From Streptomyces actuosus (lineage in GTDB: Bacteria > Actinomycetota > Actinomycetes > Streptomycetales > Streptomycetaceae), in the NCBI RefSeq assembly GCF_016921115.1, contig NZ_JAFFZS010000015.1, forward strand, positions 62,001 through 126,000: 64,000 bases of DNA. The letters are read 5' to 3'. A program made the position numbers and the translations under genes. Below are positions 7,715-16,500 of this stretch, piece by piece; position 1 is the first letter of the stretch, and each line of letters starts with the position of its first letter. The notes under the pieces are model-generated. The model saw only the letters and a list, made by a program, of their open reading frames with translations, was not told the origin of the DNA and made no database searches.

Positions 7715-10345
7715 TCACTGCGGCGGCAGCTTCTCCAGCTGGGCCTGGATGCGGGCGATGTCCTCGTCGGCCTTGGCCAGGCGGGTGCGGATCTTGTCCA
7801 CGACGTGGTCGGGGGCCTTGGCCAGGAACGCCTCGTTGCCCAGCTTGGCCTCGGCCTGCTGGCGTTCCTTCTGGGCCGCGGCGAGGTCCTTGGCCAGGCG
7901 CTTGCGCTCCGCGGCCACGTCGATCGTGCCGGACAGGTCCAGGGCGACCTCCGCGCCGGCGATGGGCAGGGTGGCCGTCGCCGTGAAGGCGTCGCCCTCC
8001 GGCTGCAGGCGCAGCAACTGGCGGATGGCGGCCTCGTGCGGCGCCAGCGCCGTACCGCCCAGGGACAGCCGGGCCGGGACCCGCTGGCCCGGCTGGAGGC
8101 CCTGGTCGGCGCGGAAACGGCGGACCTCGGTGATGACGGTCTGGAGCGTCTCGATCTCCCGCTCCGCCGCCGTGTCGCGGAAGCCGCTGTCCGCGGGCCA
8201 GTCGGCGACGACGACCGACTCCCCGCCGGTGAGGGTGGTCCACAGGGTCTCGGTGACGAACGGGACCACGGGGTGCAGCAGCCGGAGCGTGACGTCGAGG
8301 ACCTCGCCCAGGACCCGCTTGCTGACCTCGGCCGCCTCGCCGCCGGCCTGGAAGACCGTCTTCGACAGCTCGACGTACCAGTCGAAGACCTCGTCCCACG
8401 CGAAGTGGAACAGGGCGTCGGACAGCTTGGCGAACTGGAAGTCGTCGTAGTACGCGTCGACTTCGGCGACGACGGAGTTGAGCCGGGAGAGGATCCAGCG
8501 GTCCGTCGGCGACATCTGCGCGGCGTCCGGCAGCGGGCCCTCGACCGTGGCGCCGTTCATCAGCGCGAAGCGCGTGGCGTTCCAGATCTTGTTGGCGAAG
8601 TTGCGCGAACCCTGGACCCAGTCCTCGCCGATCGGGACGTCGACGCCGGGGTTGGCGCCGCGCGCGAGGGTGAACCGGAGGGCGTCGGAGCCGTACTTGT
8701 CCATCCAGTCCAGCGGGTTGACCGCGTTGCCGAAGGACTTCGACATCTTCTTGCCGAACTGGTCGCGGACCATGCCGTGCAGGGCGATGGTGTGGAACGG
8801 CGGGGTGCCGTCCATCGCGTACAGGCCGAACATCATCATCCGGGCGACCCAGAAGAAGAGGATGTCGTAGCCGGTGACGAGGACGGAGTTGGGGTAGAAC
8901 TTGCCGAGCGACTCGGTCTGTTCGGGCCAGCCGAGGGTCGAGAACGGCCACAGGCCCGAGGAGAACCAGGTGTCGAGGACGTCCGTGTCCTGGCGCCAGC
9001 CCTCCGCCTCGGTGCCGGGCGGCTCCTCGTCGGGGCCGACGCAGACGACCTCGCCGCCGGGGCCGTACCAGACGGGGATGCGGTGGCCCCACCACAACTG
9101 ACGCGAGATGCACCAGTCGTGGAGGTTGTCGACCCAGTCGAAGTACCGCTTCTCCATCTCCTGCGGATGGATCTTGACCTTGCCGTCGCGGACGGCGTCG
9201 CCGGCCGCCTTCGCCAGCGGGCCGACCTTGACCCACCACTGCATGGACAGGCGCGGCTCGACGGTGGTCTTGCAGCGCGAGCAGTGGCCGACGGAGTGGG
9301 CGTAGGGCCGCTTCTCGGCGACGATCCGGCCCTCGGCACGCAGCGCGGCGACGATGGCGGAGCGGGCCTCCAGGCGGTCCAGGCCCTGGAAGGGGCCGTG
9401 AGCCGTGATGACCGCGTGCTCGTCCATGACCGTCAGGGACGGGAGGTCGTGACGCCGGCCGATCTCGAAGTCGTTCGGGTCGTGCGCCGGGGTGACCTTG
9501 ACGGCGCCGGTGCCGAACGCGGGATCGACGTGCGTGTCCGCGACGACCGGGATGGAGCGGTCGGTCAGCGGCAGCTTCACGGTCCTGCCGACGAGGTGCC
9601 GGTAGCGCTCGTCGTCGGGATGGACGGCGACAGCGGTGTCGCCGAGCATGGTCTCGGCACGGGTGGTGGCCACGACGATGGACTCGTCGCCGTCGCCGTA
9701 GCGCATGGACACGAGCTCGCCGTCGTCGTCCTGGTACTCCACCTCGATGTCCGAGATCGCGGTGAGGCACCGGGGGCACCAGTTGATGATGCGCTCGGCG
9801 CGGTAGATCAGCTCGTCGTCGTACAGCCGCTTGAAGATGGTCTGGACGGCCTGGGAGAGGCCCTCGTCCATGGTGAAGCGCTCACGGGACCAGGCGACGC
9901 CGTCGCCGAGACGCCGCATCTGCCCGGAGATCTGTCCGCCGGACTCGCCCTTCCACTGCCAGACCCGCTCGACGAACGTCTCACGGCCCAGGTCGTGCCG
10001 GGACTTGCCCTCCTTGGCCAGCTCCCGCTCGACGACGTTCTGCGTGGCGATGCCGGCGTGGTCCATGCCGGGCTGCCACAGCGTCTCGTACCCCTGCATC
10101 CGCTTGCGCCGGGTCAGGGCGTCGATGAGGGTGTGCTCGAAGGCGTGCCCCAGGTGCAGGCTGCCCGTGACGTTCGGCGGCGGGATGACGACGGTGAACG
10201 GCGGCTTGTCGCTCTTGGCGTCGGCCTCGAAGTAACCCCGCTCCACCCAGCGCTCGTACAGCGGCCCCTCTACGTCGGCCGGCGCGTACTGGGTCGGCAG
10301 TTCTGTGGTGGGCGCTGGTGGCTGCTGCTGAGCGTTATCGGTCAC
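7715..10345 (-). CDS. valS: Valyl-tRNA synthetase
   Basis: Class Ia synthetase that charges tRNA-Val and edits mischarged threonine. 876 residues. HLGH at 64-67 is the HIGH motif after PPPNVTGS, and KMSKS is at 533-537. The editing domain and a CPRC zinc-type motif lie between them, and the C-terminus is a coiled-coil tRNA-binding arm (ERKRLAKDLAAAQKERQQAEAKL). The GTG start lacks a ribosome binding site but has TAAACT 6 bases upstream. I see no T-box leader in the short upstream region. Confidence 0.98.
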   Translation of the reverse strand: MTDNAQQQPPAPTTELPTQYAPADVEGPLYERWVERGYFEADAKSDKPPFTVVIPPPNVTGSLHLGHAFEHTLIDALTRRKRMQGYETLWQPGMDHAGIATQNVVERELAKEGKSRHDLGRETFVERVWQWKGESGGQISGQMRRLGDGVAWSRERFTMDEGLSQAVQTIFKRLYDDELIYRAERIINWCPRCLTAISDIEVEYQDDDGELVSMRYGDGDESIVVATTRAETMLGDTAVAVHPDDERYRHLVGRTVKLPLTDRSIPVVADTHVDPAFGTGAVKVTPAHDPNDFEIGRRHDLPSLTVMDEHAVITAHGPFQGLDRLEARSAIVAALRAEGRIVAEKRPYAHSVGHCSRCKTTVEPRLSMQWWVKVGPLAKAAGDAVRDGKVKIHPQEMEKRYFDWVDNLHDWCISRQLWWGHRIPVWYGPGGEVVCVGPDEEPPGTEAEGWRQDTDVLDTWFSSGLWPFSTLGWPEQTESLGKFYPNSVLVTGYDILFFWVARMMMFGLYAMDGTPPFHTIALHGMVRDQFGKKMSKSFGNAVNPLDWMDKYGSDALRFTLARGANPGVDVPIGEDWVQGSRNFANKIWNATRFALMNGATVEGPLPDAAQMSPTDRWILSRLNSVVAEVDAYYDDFQFAKLSDALFHFAWDEVFDWYVELSKTVFQAGGEAAEVSKRVLGEVLDVTLRLLHPVVPFVTETLWTTLTGGESVVVADWPADSGFRDTAAEREIETLQTVITEVRRFRADQGLQPGQRVPARLSLGGTALAPHEAAIRQLLRLQPEGDAFTATATLPIAGAEVALDLSGTIDVAAERKRLAKDLAAAQKERQQAEAKLGNEAFLAKAPDHVVDKIRTRLAKADEDIARIQAQLEKLPPQ

Positions 10346-10351
10346 GGAGTC

Positions 10352-10357
10352 AGTTTA
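10352..10357 (-). promoter_or_regulatory. Putative valS -10 element (leaderless)
   Basis: TAAACT on the minus strand, 6 bases before the valS GTG, with no Shine-Dalgarno sequence in between. Transcription would begin at or next to the start codon. Confidence 0.5.
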
Positions 10358-10481
10358 GAGGCGTCACGACGGTGTCCCGAAACGCGTTTGTTCTGTAACG
10401 GTGGGCCCCCCGCCGCCGTGTGTGCGGGATGCCTGGGCCAGGATGTCAAAGACGCATAAGCATCTGGAGGGGAACCCAGGA

Positions 10482-11444
10482 ATGAGCCACAACCAGCCGG
10501 GCCCGTACGGCGGGCAGCCCCAGCAGCCCGGGCCGTACGGCCAGCCGGGACCTCACGGCCAGCAGCCGCAGGCCCCCCAGCCCGGCTACGGCTACCCGCA
10601 GCAGCCGCAGGCCCCCCAGCCGGGCTACGGCTACCCGCAGCAGCCGCAGGCCCCCCAGCCGGGCTACGGCCATCCCCAGCAGGCCCCGCAGGGCGTTCCG
10701 CCCCAGCCGGGCCCGTACGGCCAGGCCCCCTACGGCACCGTCCCGCAGCCGCCGGCTCCGGCGGGCGGCGGGAAGAAGACCGGGCTGATCATCGGCGCGG
10801 TCGCGGTGGTCGCGGCGATCGCGGTGGGCGCGTACTTCGTGATCGGCGGGGGCGGCGGGGGCTCCGACGTCGCGGACGACGGTCCGCACAAGCTGACGAC
10901 GCCCGAGACCGTGCTGGGCGACTACAAGAAGTCCGAGAGCGACAGCAGCACCATGTCGGACGAGGACATGAAGGACGCCGAGAAGTGGGGTGTGCACAAC
11001 CCCAAGGACGTCAGCGCCGCGTACCAGGCGGGCGACGCGGACAACCCGCTGAGCCAGCGGATGATCCAGTTCGGCGGCGTCTACGGCACGATCGACGACC
11101 CCGAGAAGACCGTCGACGCGATGTTCGCCTACATGAAGACGCAGAGCAAGGACGGCGGCAACGACGACGACGTCACGCTGGTCGGCGAGCCGAAGAAGTA
11201 CAAGCCGGCATCGCTGGACGGGGCGGTCCTCAAGTGCCAGCAGGCGAAGGTCGACAACTCCGACGGGGGTGCCGGCCAGCCGAAGGAGATGAGCATGTCG
11301 GTCTGCATCTGGGGCGACCACAGCACGCTCGGCTTCGTCATGCCGATGGAGTTCGCCAACCTCGCGGCCGGCAAGAGCGCCGACCCGGAGGCCGACGCCG
11401 AACTGGCGGCCAAGCTGCGCAAGGCGGTCCGCGTCAAGGCCTGA
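10482..11444 (+). CDS. Pro/Gln-rich single-pass membrane protein of unknown function
   Basis: 320 residues. The first 95 are a Pro/Gln/Gly/Tyr low-complexity cytoplasmic tail containing three near-identical 13-residue repeats (QQPQAPQPGYGYP). A KK-flanked membrane helix follows at 101-121, then a glycine linker and an extracellular domain of about 190 residues with one cysteine pair (VLKCQQAK, MSVCIWG). Many Streptomyces membrane proteins share this layout, but I do not recognise the outer domain. The ATG is chosen because GGAGGGG lies just upstream; the frame is open 27 codons further. It stands alone, divergent from valS and convergent with clpX across a long palindromic terminator. Confidence 0.85.
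   Translation: MSHNQPGPYGGQPQQPGPYGQPGPHGQQPQAPQPGYGYPQQPQAPQPGYGYPQQPQAPQPGYGHPQQAPQGVPPQPGPYGQAPYGTVPQPPAPAGGGKKTGLIIGAVAVVAAIAVGAYFVIGGGGGGSDVADDGPHKLTTPETVLGDYKKSESDSSTMSDEDMKDAEKWGVHNPKDVSAAYQAGDADNPLSQRMIQFGGVYGTIDDPEKTVDAMFAYMKTQSKDGGNDDDVTLVGEPKKYKPASLDGAVLKCQQAKVDNSDGGAGQPKEMSMSVCIWGDHSTLGFVMPMEFANLAAGKSADPEADAELAAKLRKAVRVKA
10560..10676. repeat. Three 39-bp in-frame tandem repeats
   Basis: Units at 10560-10598, 10599-10637 and 10638-10676, the third slightly diverged at its end. They encode the 13-residue Pro/Gln/Tyr repeats of the membrane protein and look prone to copy-number change. Confidence 0.85.
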
Positions 11445-11457
11445 CGCCTCGGCGGAA

Positions 11458-11499
11458 ACGACGGAAGGGGCCCCGGTCGACCGGGGCCCCTTCCGTCGT
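11458..11499. terminator. Bidirectional terminator, perfect 42-bp palindrome
   Basis: A palindrome centred on GGTCGACC with 21-base arms and no loop mismatch. It lies between the convergent ends of the membrane-protein gene and clpX and serves either strand. Confidence 0.85.
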
Positions 11500-11503
11500 G
11501 CCG

Positions 11504-12790
11504 CTACGCGGACTTCTGCTCGCCCGAGCCGCGCCCGCGCGCGTCGCGCGGGATGAGGGTCGGGTTGACGTTGGAGTGGACGACGTCCGCCGTGATGACG
11601 ACCCGCGCGACGTCCTTGCGCGACGGCACCTCGTACATCACGGACATCAGGACCTCTTCCATGATGGCCCGCAGACCCCGCGCGCCGGTCTGGCGGAGGA
11701 TGGCCTGGTCGGCGATGGCCTCCAGTGCCTCGCGCTCGAAGTCCAGCTCCACGCCGTCGAGTTCGAAAAGGCGCTCGTACTGCTTGACCAGTGCGTTGCG
11801 CGGCTCGACGAGGATCTTCAGCAGTGCCTCGCGGTCCAGGTTGTGGACCGAGGTGATCACGGGGAGGCGGCCGATGAACTCCGGGATCATGCCGAACTTG
11901 ACCAGGTCCTCCGGCATGACCTCCTCGAACATGTCCTTGGACTCGATCTCGCGCTTGGACCGGATCGTCGCTCCGAAGCCGATGCCCTTGGCACCCGCCC
12001 GGGACTCGATGATCTTCTCCAGGCCGGCGAAGGCACCGCCCACGATGAACAGCACGTTCGTCGTGTCGATCTGGATGAACTCCTGGTGGGGGTGCTTGCG
12101 GCCGCCCTGCGGCGGCACCGACGCCGTGGTGCCCTCCAGGATCTTCAGCAGCGCCTGCTGGACGCCCTCGCCGCTGACGTCGCGCGTGATCGACGGGTTC
12201 TCGCTCTTACGGGCGACCTTGTCGATCTCGTCGATGTAGATGATGCCGGTCTCGGCCTTCTTGACGTCGTAGTCGGCGGCCTGGATCAGCTTCAGCAGGA
12301 TGTTCTCGACGTCCTCGCCGACGTACCCGGCCTCCGTCAGCGCGGTCGCGTCGGCGATCGCGAACGGCACGTTCAGCATGCGGGCCAACGTCTGGGCGAG
12401 GAGGGTCTTGCCGGAGCCCGTGGGGCCGAGCAGCAGGATGTTCGACTTCGCCAGCTCGATCGCGTCGTCGCGCCCGCCCGCGCCGCCGTTCTCACCGGCC
12501 TGCACGCGCTTGTAGTGGTTGTACACCGCGACGGAGAGGGCCTTCTTGGCCGCCTCCTGGCCCACCACGTATCCCTCGAGGAACTCGTAGATCTCGCGGG
12601 GCTTGGGGAGCTCCTCCCAGCGCACCTCGCTGGTCTCGGCGAGCTCCTCCTCGATGATCTCGTTGCAGAGATCGATGCACTCGTCGCAGATGTACACACC
12701 GGGGCCTGCGATGAGCTTCTTGACCTGCTTCTGGCTCTTGCCGCAGAACGAGCACTTGAGCAGATCGCCGCCGTCACCGATGCGTGCCAC
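11504..12790 (-). CDS. clpX: ATP-dependent Clp protease ATP-binding subunit ClpX
   Basis: AAA+ unfoldase that feeds substrates to ClpP. 428 residues. The N-terminal zinc domain has Cys13, Cys16, Cys35 and Cys38. The AAA+ module has Walker A GPTGSGKT (122-129), Walker B IIYIDEID (183-190), and sensor and pore motifs. The GTG start is preceded by AAGGGGAAG. It lies downstream of clpP1-clpP2 but about 200 bases away, with a large inverted repeat in the gap, so it may have its own promoter. Confidence 0.98.
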   Translation of the reverse strand: MARIGDGGDLLKCSFCGKSQKQVKKLIAGPGVYICDECIDLCNEIIEEELAETSEVRWEELPKPREIYEFLEGYVVGQEAAKKALSVAVYNHYKRVQAGENGGAGGRDDAIELAKSNILLLGPTGSGKTLLAQTLARMLNVPFAIADATALTEAGYVGEDVENILLKLIQAADYDVKKAETGIIYIDEIDKVARKSENPSITRDVSGEGVQQALLKILEGTTASVPPQGGRKHPHQEFIQIDTTNVLFIVGGAFAGLEKIIESRAGAKGIGFGATIRSKREIESKDMFEEVMPEDLVKFGMIPEFIGRLPVITSVHNLDREALLKILVEPRNALVKQYERLFELDGVELDFEREALEAIADQAILRQTGARGLRAIMEEVLMSVMYEVPSRKDVARVVITADVVHSNVNPTLIPRDARGRGSGEQKSA

Positions 12791-12895
12791 GGTGTGCTTC
12801 CCCTTCGCCTGGGAGACGCCTGGACACGTTGCGGTCCAGCGGCTCCTGGTGCTGCCTTATGTCGACGGTACCTTGCCGGGCCCCTCGTTCGGGCC

Positions 12896-12959
12896 CCCCT
12901 TGGCACGGTTCACTTTGTCGTGCGCCTTGCCATGCACAGTGCCACACCGTGCCAAGGGG
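12896..12959. repeat. 14-bp inverted repeat between clpP2 and clpX
   Basis: CCCCTTGGCACGGT at 12896-12909 and its exact complement at 12946-12959, with 36 bases between them that contain further GGCAC/GTGCC words. It could form a long hairpin that ends clpP2 transcription, or be a protein-binding site for clpX. The stretch has no ORF of its own. Confidence 0.65.
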
Positions 12960-12993
12960 CGGCAGACGATACAGGTCAGAAAGACCCTGCGCG

Positions 12994-13674
12994 TCAGCGA
13001 ACCGACGCGTTGTTCATCTTCCGGGTGGAGATGATCTGGTCGATCAGGCCGTACTGGAGCGCGTCCTCGGCCGTGAGGATCTTGTCGCGCTCGATGTCCT
13101 CGCGGATCTTCTCGATCGGCGTGGTGGAGTGCTTGGCCAGCATCTCCTCCAGCTGCGAGCGCATCCGCAGGATCTCGTTGGCCGCGATCTCCAGGTCGGA
13201 GACCTGGCCGCGGCCGGTCTCGCTGTAGGGCTGGTGGATCAGCACGCGCGCGTTCGGCAGGGCCATGCGCTTGCCGGGCGTGCCCGCGGCGAGCAGCACG
13301 GCCGCGGCGGAGGCCGCCTGGCCCATGCACACCGTCTGGATGTCCGGCTTGACGAACTGCATGGTGTCGTAGATCGCCGTGAGCGCGGTGAAGGAGCCGC
13401 CGGGGCTGTTGATGTAGACCGAGATGTCCCGGTCGGGGTCCATCGACTCCAGGCACAGCAGCTGCGCCATGACGTCGTTGGCGGACGCGTCGTCGATCTG
13501 GACGCCGAGGAAGATCACGCGCTCCTCGAAGAGCTTCGCGTACGGGTCGTACTCGCGGATGCCCTGGGAGGTGCGCTCGACGAAGCGCGGGATCACGTAT
13601 CGGGACTCGGCCGAGGGGCCGGTGTACTCGGCGCGCGCACGGTCGTAGAGGCCGCTGCCGGGGAAGTCGTTCAC
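12994..13674 (-). CDS. clpP2: ATP-dependent Clp protease proteolytic subunit 2
   Basis: Serine peptidase subunit of the Clp barrel. 226 residues, with an N-terminal extension of about 25 residues relative to clpP1. The nucleophile Ser122 is in MGQAASAA and His147 is in VLIHQPY. It is 75 bases downstream of clpP1 in the same direction, the standard Streptomyces clpP1-clpP2 operon, where two different ClpP proteins form the active complex. The ATG start follows a GGAGACACC-type box. Confidence 0.97.
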   Translation of the reverse strand: MNDFPGSGLYDRARAEYTGPSAESRYVIPRFVERTSQGIREYDPYAKLFEERVIFLGVQIDDASANDVMAQLLCLESMDPDRDISVYINSPGGSFTALTAIYDTMQFVKPDIQTVCMGQAASAAAVLLAAGTPGKRMALPNARVLIHQPYSETGRGQVSDLEIAANEILRMRSQLEEMLAKHSTTPIEKIREDIERDKILTAEDALQYGLIDQIISTRKMNNASVR

Positions 13675-13750
13675 GGTGTCTCCTGAGAGGGGCTGGGGCG
13701 GTGGCTGGGGCGGTGGGTCCAGGCGGGGCCGTAGAGGGCCGCTACGGGCC

Positions 13751-14374
13751 TCAGGAGCCCGCCCCGGTGCCGCCGCCGCCCGGCATGCCGGCGGCCGTGG
13801 CGATCACGTCGTCGATGAGGCCGTACTCCTTGGCCTCGTTGGCGTCGAACCAGCGGTCGCGGTCCGAGTCGCGGGTGATCTGCTCGACCGACTGGCCGGT
13901 GTGCAGGGCCGTCAGCTCGGCCATGCGCTTCTTGGTGTGCAGCAGCCGCTCGGCGTGGATCTTGATGTCCGAGGCCGATCCGGCCAGGCCGGCGGACGGC
14001 TGGTGGATCAGGATCTCGGCGTTGGGCAGCGCGAAGCGCTTGCCCGGCGTGCCCGCGCTGAGCAGGAACTGGCCCATGGAGGCCGCGAGGCCCATGGCGA
14101 TCGTCACCACGTCGTTCTTGATGTACTGCATGGTGTCGTAGATCGCCATGCCGGCCGTGATCGATCCGCCGGGGCTGTTGATGTACAGGTAGATGTCCTT
14201 GTCGGGGTCGGCGGCAAGGAGCAGCAGCTGTGCGGTGATCTTGTTCGCGATGTCGTCGTCGACCGGCTGGCCGAGGAAGATGATCCGCTCGTTGAGCAGC
14301 CGGTTGTAGACATGGTCGCCGAGGCCACCGCCGATGGAGGGCTCGCCGGCGGCGGAGGGCATCAGATTCGTCAC
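13751..14374 (-). CDS. clpP1: ATP-dependent Clp protease proteolytic subunit 1
   Basis: 207 residues from the GTG start that gives VTNLMPSAAGEP, as in known Streptomyces ClpP1; the frame is open 14 codons further but without a better binding site. The nucleophile Ser99 is in MGLAASMG and His124 is in EILIHQP. The C-terminus is a Gly-rich tail (MPGGGGTGAGS). It is the first gene of the clpP1-clpP2 operon, and a perfect GTTCGC-N5-GCG site lies about 140 bases upstream. Confidence 0.97.
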   Translation of the reverse strand: MTNLMPSAAGEPSIGGGLGDHVYNRLLNERIIFLGQPVDDDIANKITAQLLLLAADPDKDIYLYINSPGGSITAGMAIYDTMQYIKNDVVTIAMGLAASMGQFLLSAGTPGKRFALPNAEILIHQPSAGLAGSASDIKIHAERLLHTKKRMAELTALHTGQSVEQITRDSDRDRWFDANEAKEYGLIDDVIATAAGMPGGGGTGAGS

Positions 14375-14514
14375 GTATCCACCTGCTCGTCTTGCGACGG
14401 CGCCGGGCCGTCTCACGTTTCCCTGCGGGCTGGAGCCGTCTCGGGGACTCCACTGCCCTCGTATTCATGGACCCTAACGCGCGGGTCCCTTCGGGGAATC
14501 CCGGAGCGGGGGGT

Positions 14515-14528
14515 GTTCGCCGGGGGCG
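14515..14528 (+). promoter_or_regulatory. ClgR-type operator upstream of clpP1
   Basis: GTTCGC, five bases, then GCG: an exact match to the motif reported as required for ClgR binding at Streptomyces clp and lon promoters. It lies 141 bases before the clpP1 start codon. ClgR activates clpP1 in S. lividans and S. coelicolor (published knowledge); function at this copy is inferred. Confidence 0.65.
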
Positions 14529-14716
14529 TAGCGCCGCGGTTGCATTCGGTTGGCCGGGCGCCTCGGGCAGCCGGAAGCGGAGGCGCGGGACCCGGACGCT
14601 CCGGGGGCCGCGAGGTGCGGGCGACGGGGCCGGGCGGCGGCCCGCGGGGGAGCCCGGCGGGGGCCGTGCGGGCAGGCCCCCGGCCCCCGGGGTGCGAGCG
14701 GGGCCGGGTAGGCGAA

Positions 14717-14747
14717 CGGGCCCCGGGGGCGGAGTCCCCGGGGCCCG
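14717..14747 (-). terminator. tig terminator
   Basis: CGGGCCCCGGGG / CCCCGGGGCCCG, a perfect 12-bp stem with a 7-base loop, 26 bases past the tig stop. Confidence 0.75.
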
Positions 14748-14773
14748 TGTGCGGCGCTCAGAAGGCGGCGGGC

Positions 14774-16147
14774 TCAGCCCTCGGACTTCTCCTCGGCGGC
14801 CTCCACGGCCTCCGTGGCGGCCTCGACCTCGTCCTCGTCCTCCAGGTCGACGACCTCGCCGTCGGTGTCCTTCACCGTGGCGGCCTCGACGACCAGGGCC
14901 AGGGCCTTGCCGCGGGCGACCTCGCCGACGAGCAGCGGCACCTGGCCGCCCTCGACGACGGCCTGGGCGAACTGGTCGGGGGACATGCCGGAGGAGGCGG
15001 CACGGCGCATGAGGTGCTCGGTGAGCTCCTCCTGGTTGACGTTGAGCTTCTCGCGCTTGACGAGCTCGTCCAGGACGAACTGGGTCTTGATGCCCTTGAC
15101 CGCGGCCTCGCGGGTCTCGGTCTCGAACTCCTCGGCGGTCTTGCCCTGGATCTCCAGGTACTTGTCGAGGGTCAGGCCCATCTGCCCGAGCTGGTGGTGC
15201 TCCAGGTTGTGCTGGCGGGTGTTGATCTCGTCCTCGAGGAGCTTCTCGGGAACGGGGACCTCCACCAGCTCCAGCAGCTTCTCCAGGACGCGCTCCTGGG
15301 CCTGCGTGGCCTGGTCGTACTGCTTCATGTTCGCGAGGCGCTTGCGGCTGTCGGCCTTCAGCTCCTCCAGGGTGTCGAACTCGGAGGCGAGCTGAGCGAA
15401 CTCGTCGTCCAGCTCGGGGAGCTCACGCTTGGCGACCTGGCTCACCTTGACGGCGACCTCGGCCTCCTTGCCGGCCCCGGTGCCGCCCTTGAGCTCGGAG
15501 GTGAAGGTGGCCTCGCCACCGGCCTCCAGGCCCTTCACGGCGTCGTCGATGCCGTCCAGCAGCTCGCCGGAGCCGATGGTGTAGGAGACACCGGTGGCGA
15601 CGCCGTCCTCCAGGACCTCGCCGTCGACCTTGGCCTCCAGGTCGACGGTGATCACGTCGCCGTCCTCGGCGGCGCGCTCGACCGGCGTGGTGGAGGCGAA
15701 GCGCTCGCGCAGCTGCTCGACCGACTTCTCGATGTCCTCGTCGGTGACCTCGACGGCGTCGACCTCGACCTCGATGGAGGAGAAGTCCTCGGGGAGCTCG
15801 AGCGCGGGGCGGATGTCGACCTCGGCGGTGAAGTTCAGCGTCTCGCCGTCCTTCAGCTCGGTGATGTCGACCTCGGGCTGGCCGAGGACGGAGAGCTCGG
15901 CCTCGTTGACCGCCTCCGTGTAGAACTTGGGAAGCGCGTCGTTGACGGCCTCCTCCAGCACGGCACCGCGACCGAACCGCTGGTCGATGACCCGGGCGGG
16001 GATCTTGCCCTTGCGGAAGCCCTTCACCGTGACCTGCTGGTTGATCTTCTTGTACGCCGCGTCGAGGCTGTCCTTGAGCTCCTCGAAGGGCACCTCGACA
16101 GTGAGCCGAACCCGGGTCGGGTTCAGGGTCTCCACGGCGCTCTTCAC
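14774..16147 (-). CDS. tig: Trigger factor
   Basis: Ribosome-bound peptidyl-prolyl isomerase and chaperone. 457 residues. The N-terminal ribosome-binding domain contains the signature GFRKGKIP; the FKBP-like domain follows (EDGDVITVDLEAKVDGEV), then the helical chaperone arms. The C-terminus is a very acidic Glu/Ala tail typical of actinobacteria. The GTG start (VKSAVETLNPTRV) is set by homologues and by AAGGAGA 7 bases upstream; the longer open frame upstream is not coding. It is transcribed from its own promoter about 120 bases upstream and belongs functionally with the clp genes beside it. Confidence 0.97.
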   Translation of the reverse strand: MKSAVETLNPTRVRLTVEVPFEELKDSLDAAYKKINQQVTVKGFRKGKIPARVIDQRFGRGAVLEEAVNDALPKFYTEAVNEAELSVLGQPEVDITELKDGETLNFTAEVDIRPALELPEDFSSIEVEVDAVEVTDEDIEKSVEQLRERFASTTPVERAAEDGDVITVDLEAKVDGEVLEDGVATGVSYTIGSGELLDGIDDAVKGLEAGGEATFTSELKGGTGAGKEAEVAVKVSQVAKRELPELDDEFAQLASEFDTLEELKADSRKRLANMKQYDQATQAQERVLEKLLELVEVPVPEKLLEDEINTRQHNLEHHQLGQMGLTLDKYLEIQGKTAEEFETETREAAVKGIKTQFVLDELVKREKLNVNQEELTEHLMRRAASSGMSPDQFAQAVVEGGQVPLLVGEVARGKALALVVEAATVKDTDGEVVDLEDEDEVEAATEAVEAAEEKSEG

Positions 16148-16182
16148 GGTTCGGTCTCCTTGTGGCTGACTTCTCGGTCTCT

Positions 16183-16205
16183 GCCGGAGCCAGACCGGCT
16201 CCGGC
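16183..16205 (-). promoter_or_regulatory. Hairpin in the tig leader
   Basis: GCCGGAGCC-AGACC-GGCTCCGGC: a perfect 9-bp stem with a 5-base loop in the untranslated leader, about 35 bases before the tig start codon. It may protect the mRNA or modulate translation. Confidence 0.5.
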
Positions 16206-16260
16206 GGAATTCGCCGCCCGGAGGACTTCAGAGGATGAGACACACGGGCGCGCAGCTTGC

Positions 16261-16289
16261 ATAGTAACCGCAGCCGCCGAGCCACCCAA
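16261..16289 (-). promoter_or_regulatory. tig promoter
   Basis: On the minus strand TTGGGT (16284-16289), 17 bases, then TACTAT (16261-16266). This is a good vegetative-sigma match and would give a leader of about 105 bases. Confidence 0.6.
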
Positions 16290-16423
16290 AAGGCGATCAT
16301 CACCCGGGCGCGGGGGGCGCGGCCGGCCCCGGCGACCGCCGGTCGGAACACCCCCTCCGGACCGCCCCCGAGAGGACCGGGCGCGGCTCGGAGCTCAGGG
16401 AAGGGCCGAGCGCGTCGAGCAGG

Positions 16424-16500
16424 TGGTCGGGGTGGCGGGATTTGAACCCACGGCCTTCCGCTCCCAAAGCGGACGCGCTACCAAGCTGCGCCACACCCCG
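16424..16500 (-). tRNA. tRNA-Pro (anticodon TGG)
   Basis: 77 bases. The acceptor stem CGGGGTG / CACCCCG, the anticodon loop CTTTGGGAG reading TGG, and a T-arm with GGTTCAAAT are present. Discriminator A and the CCA end are encoded. A TACCCT hexamer at 16516-16521 is a possible -10. No integrase or duplicated 3' end is nearby, so it is not an occupied attachment site. Confidence 0.97.

Larger units (their letters stand above)
14375..14773. other. clpP1 promoter region and tig 3' end; no gene seen
   Basis: About 400 bases, extremely GC-rich in the part nearer tig. It holds the ClgR-type site and the tig terminator. The long Arg/Gly/Pro-rich open frames here have no coding character. Confidence 0.6.

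Noticed and set aside
14392..15012. Plus-strand Arg/Pro-rich frame upstream of clpP1
   Set aside because: Low-complexity shadow in extremely GC-rich intergenic DNA, without binding site or domain.
16148..16351. 68-residue N-terminal extension of trigger factor
   Set aside because: It crosses the tig promoter and the leader hairpin, and homologues start at the GTG with AAGGAGA.
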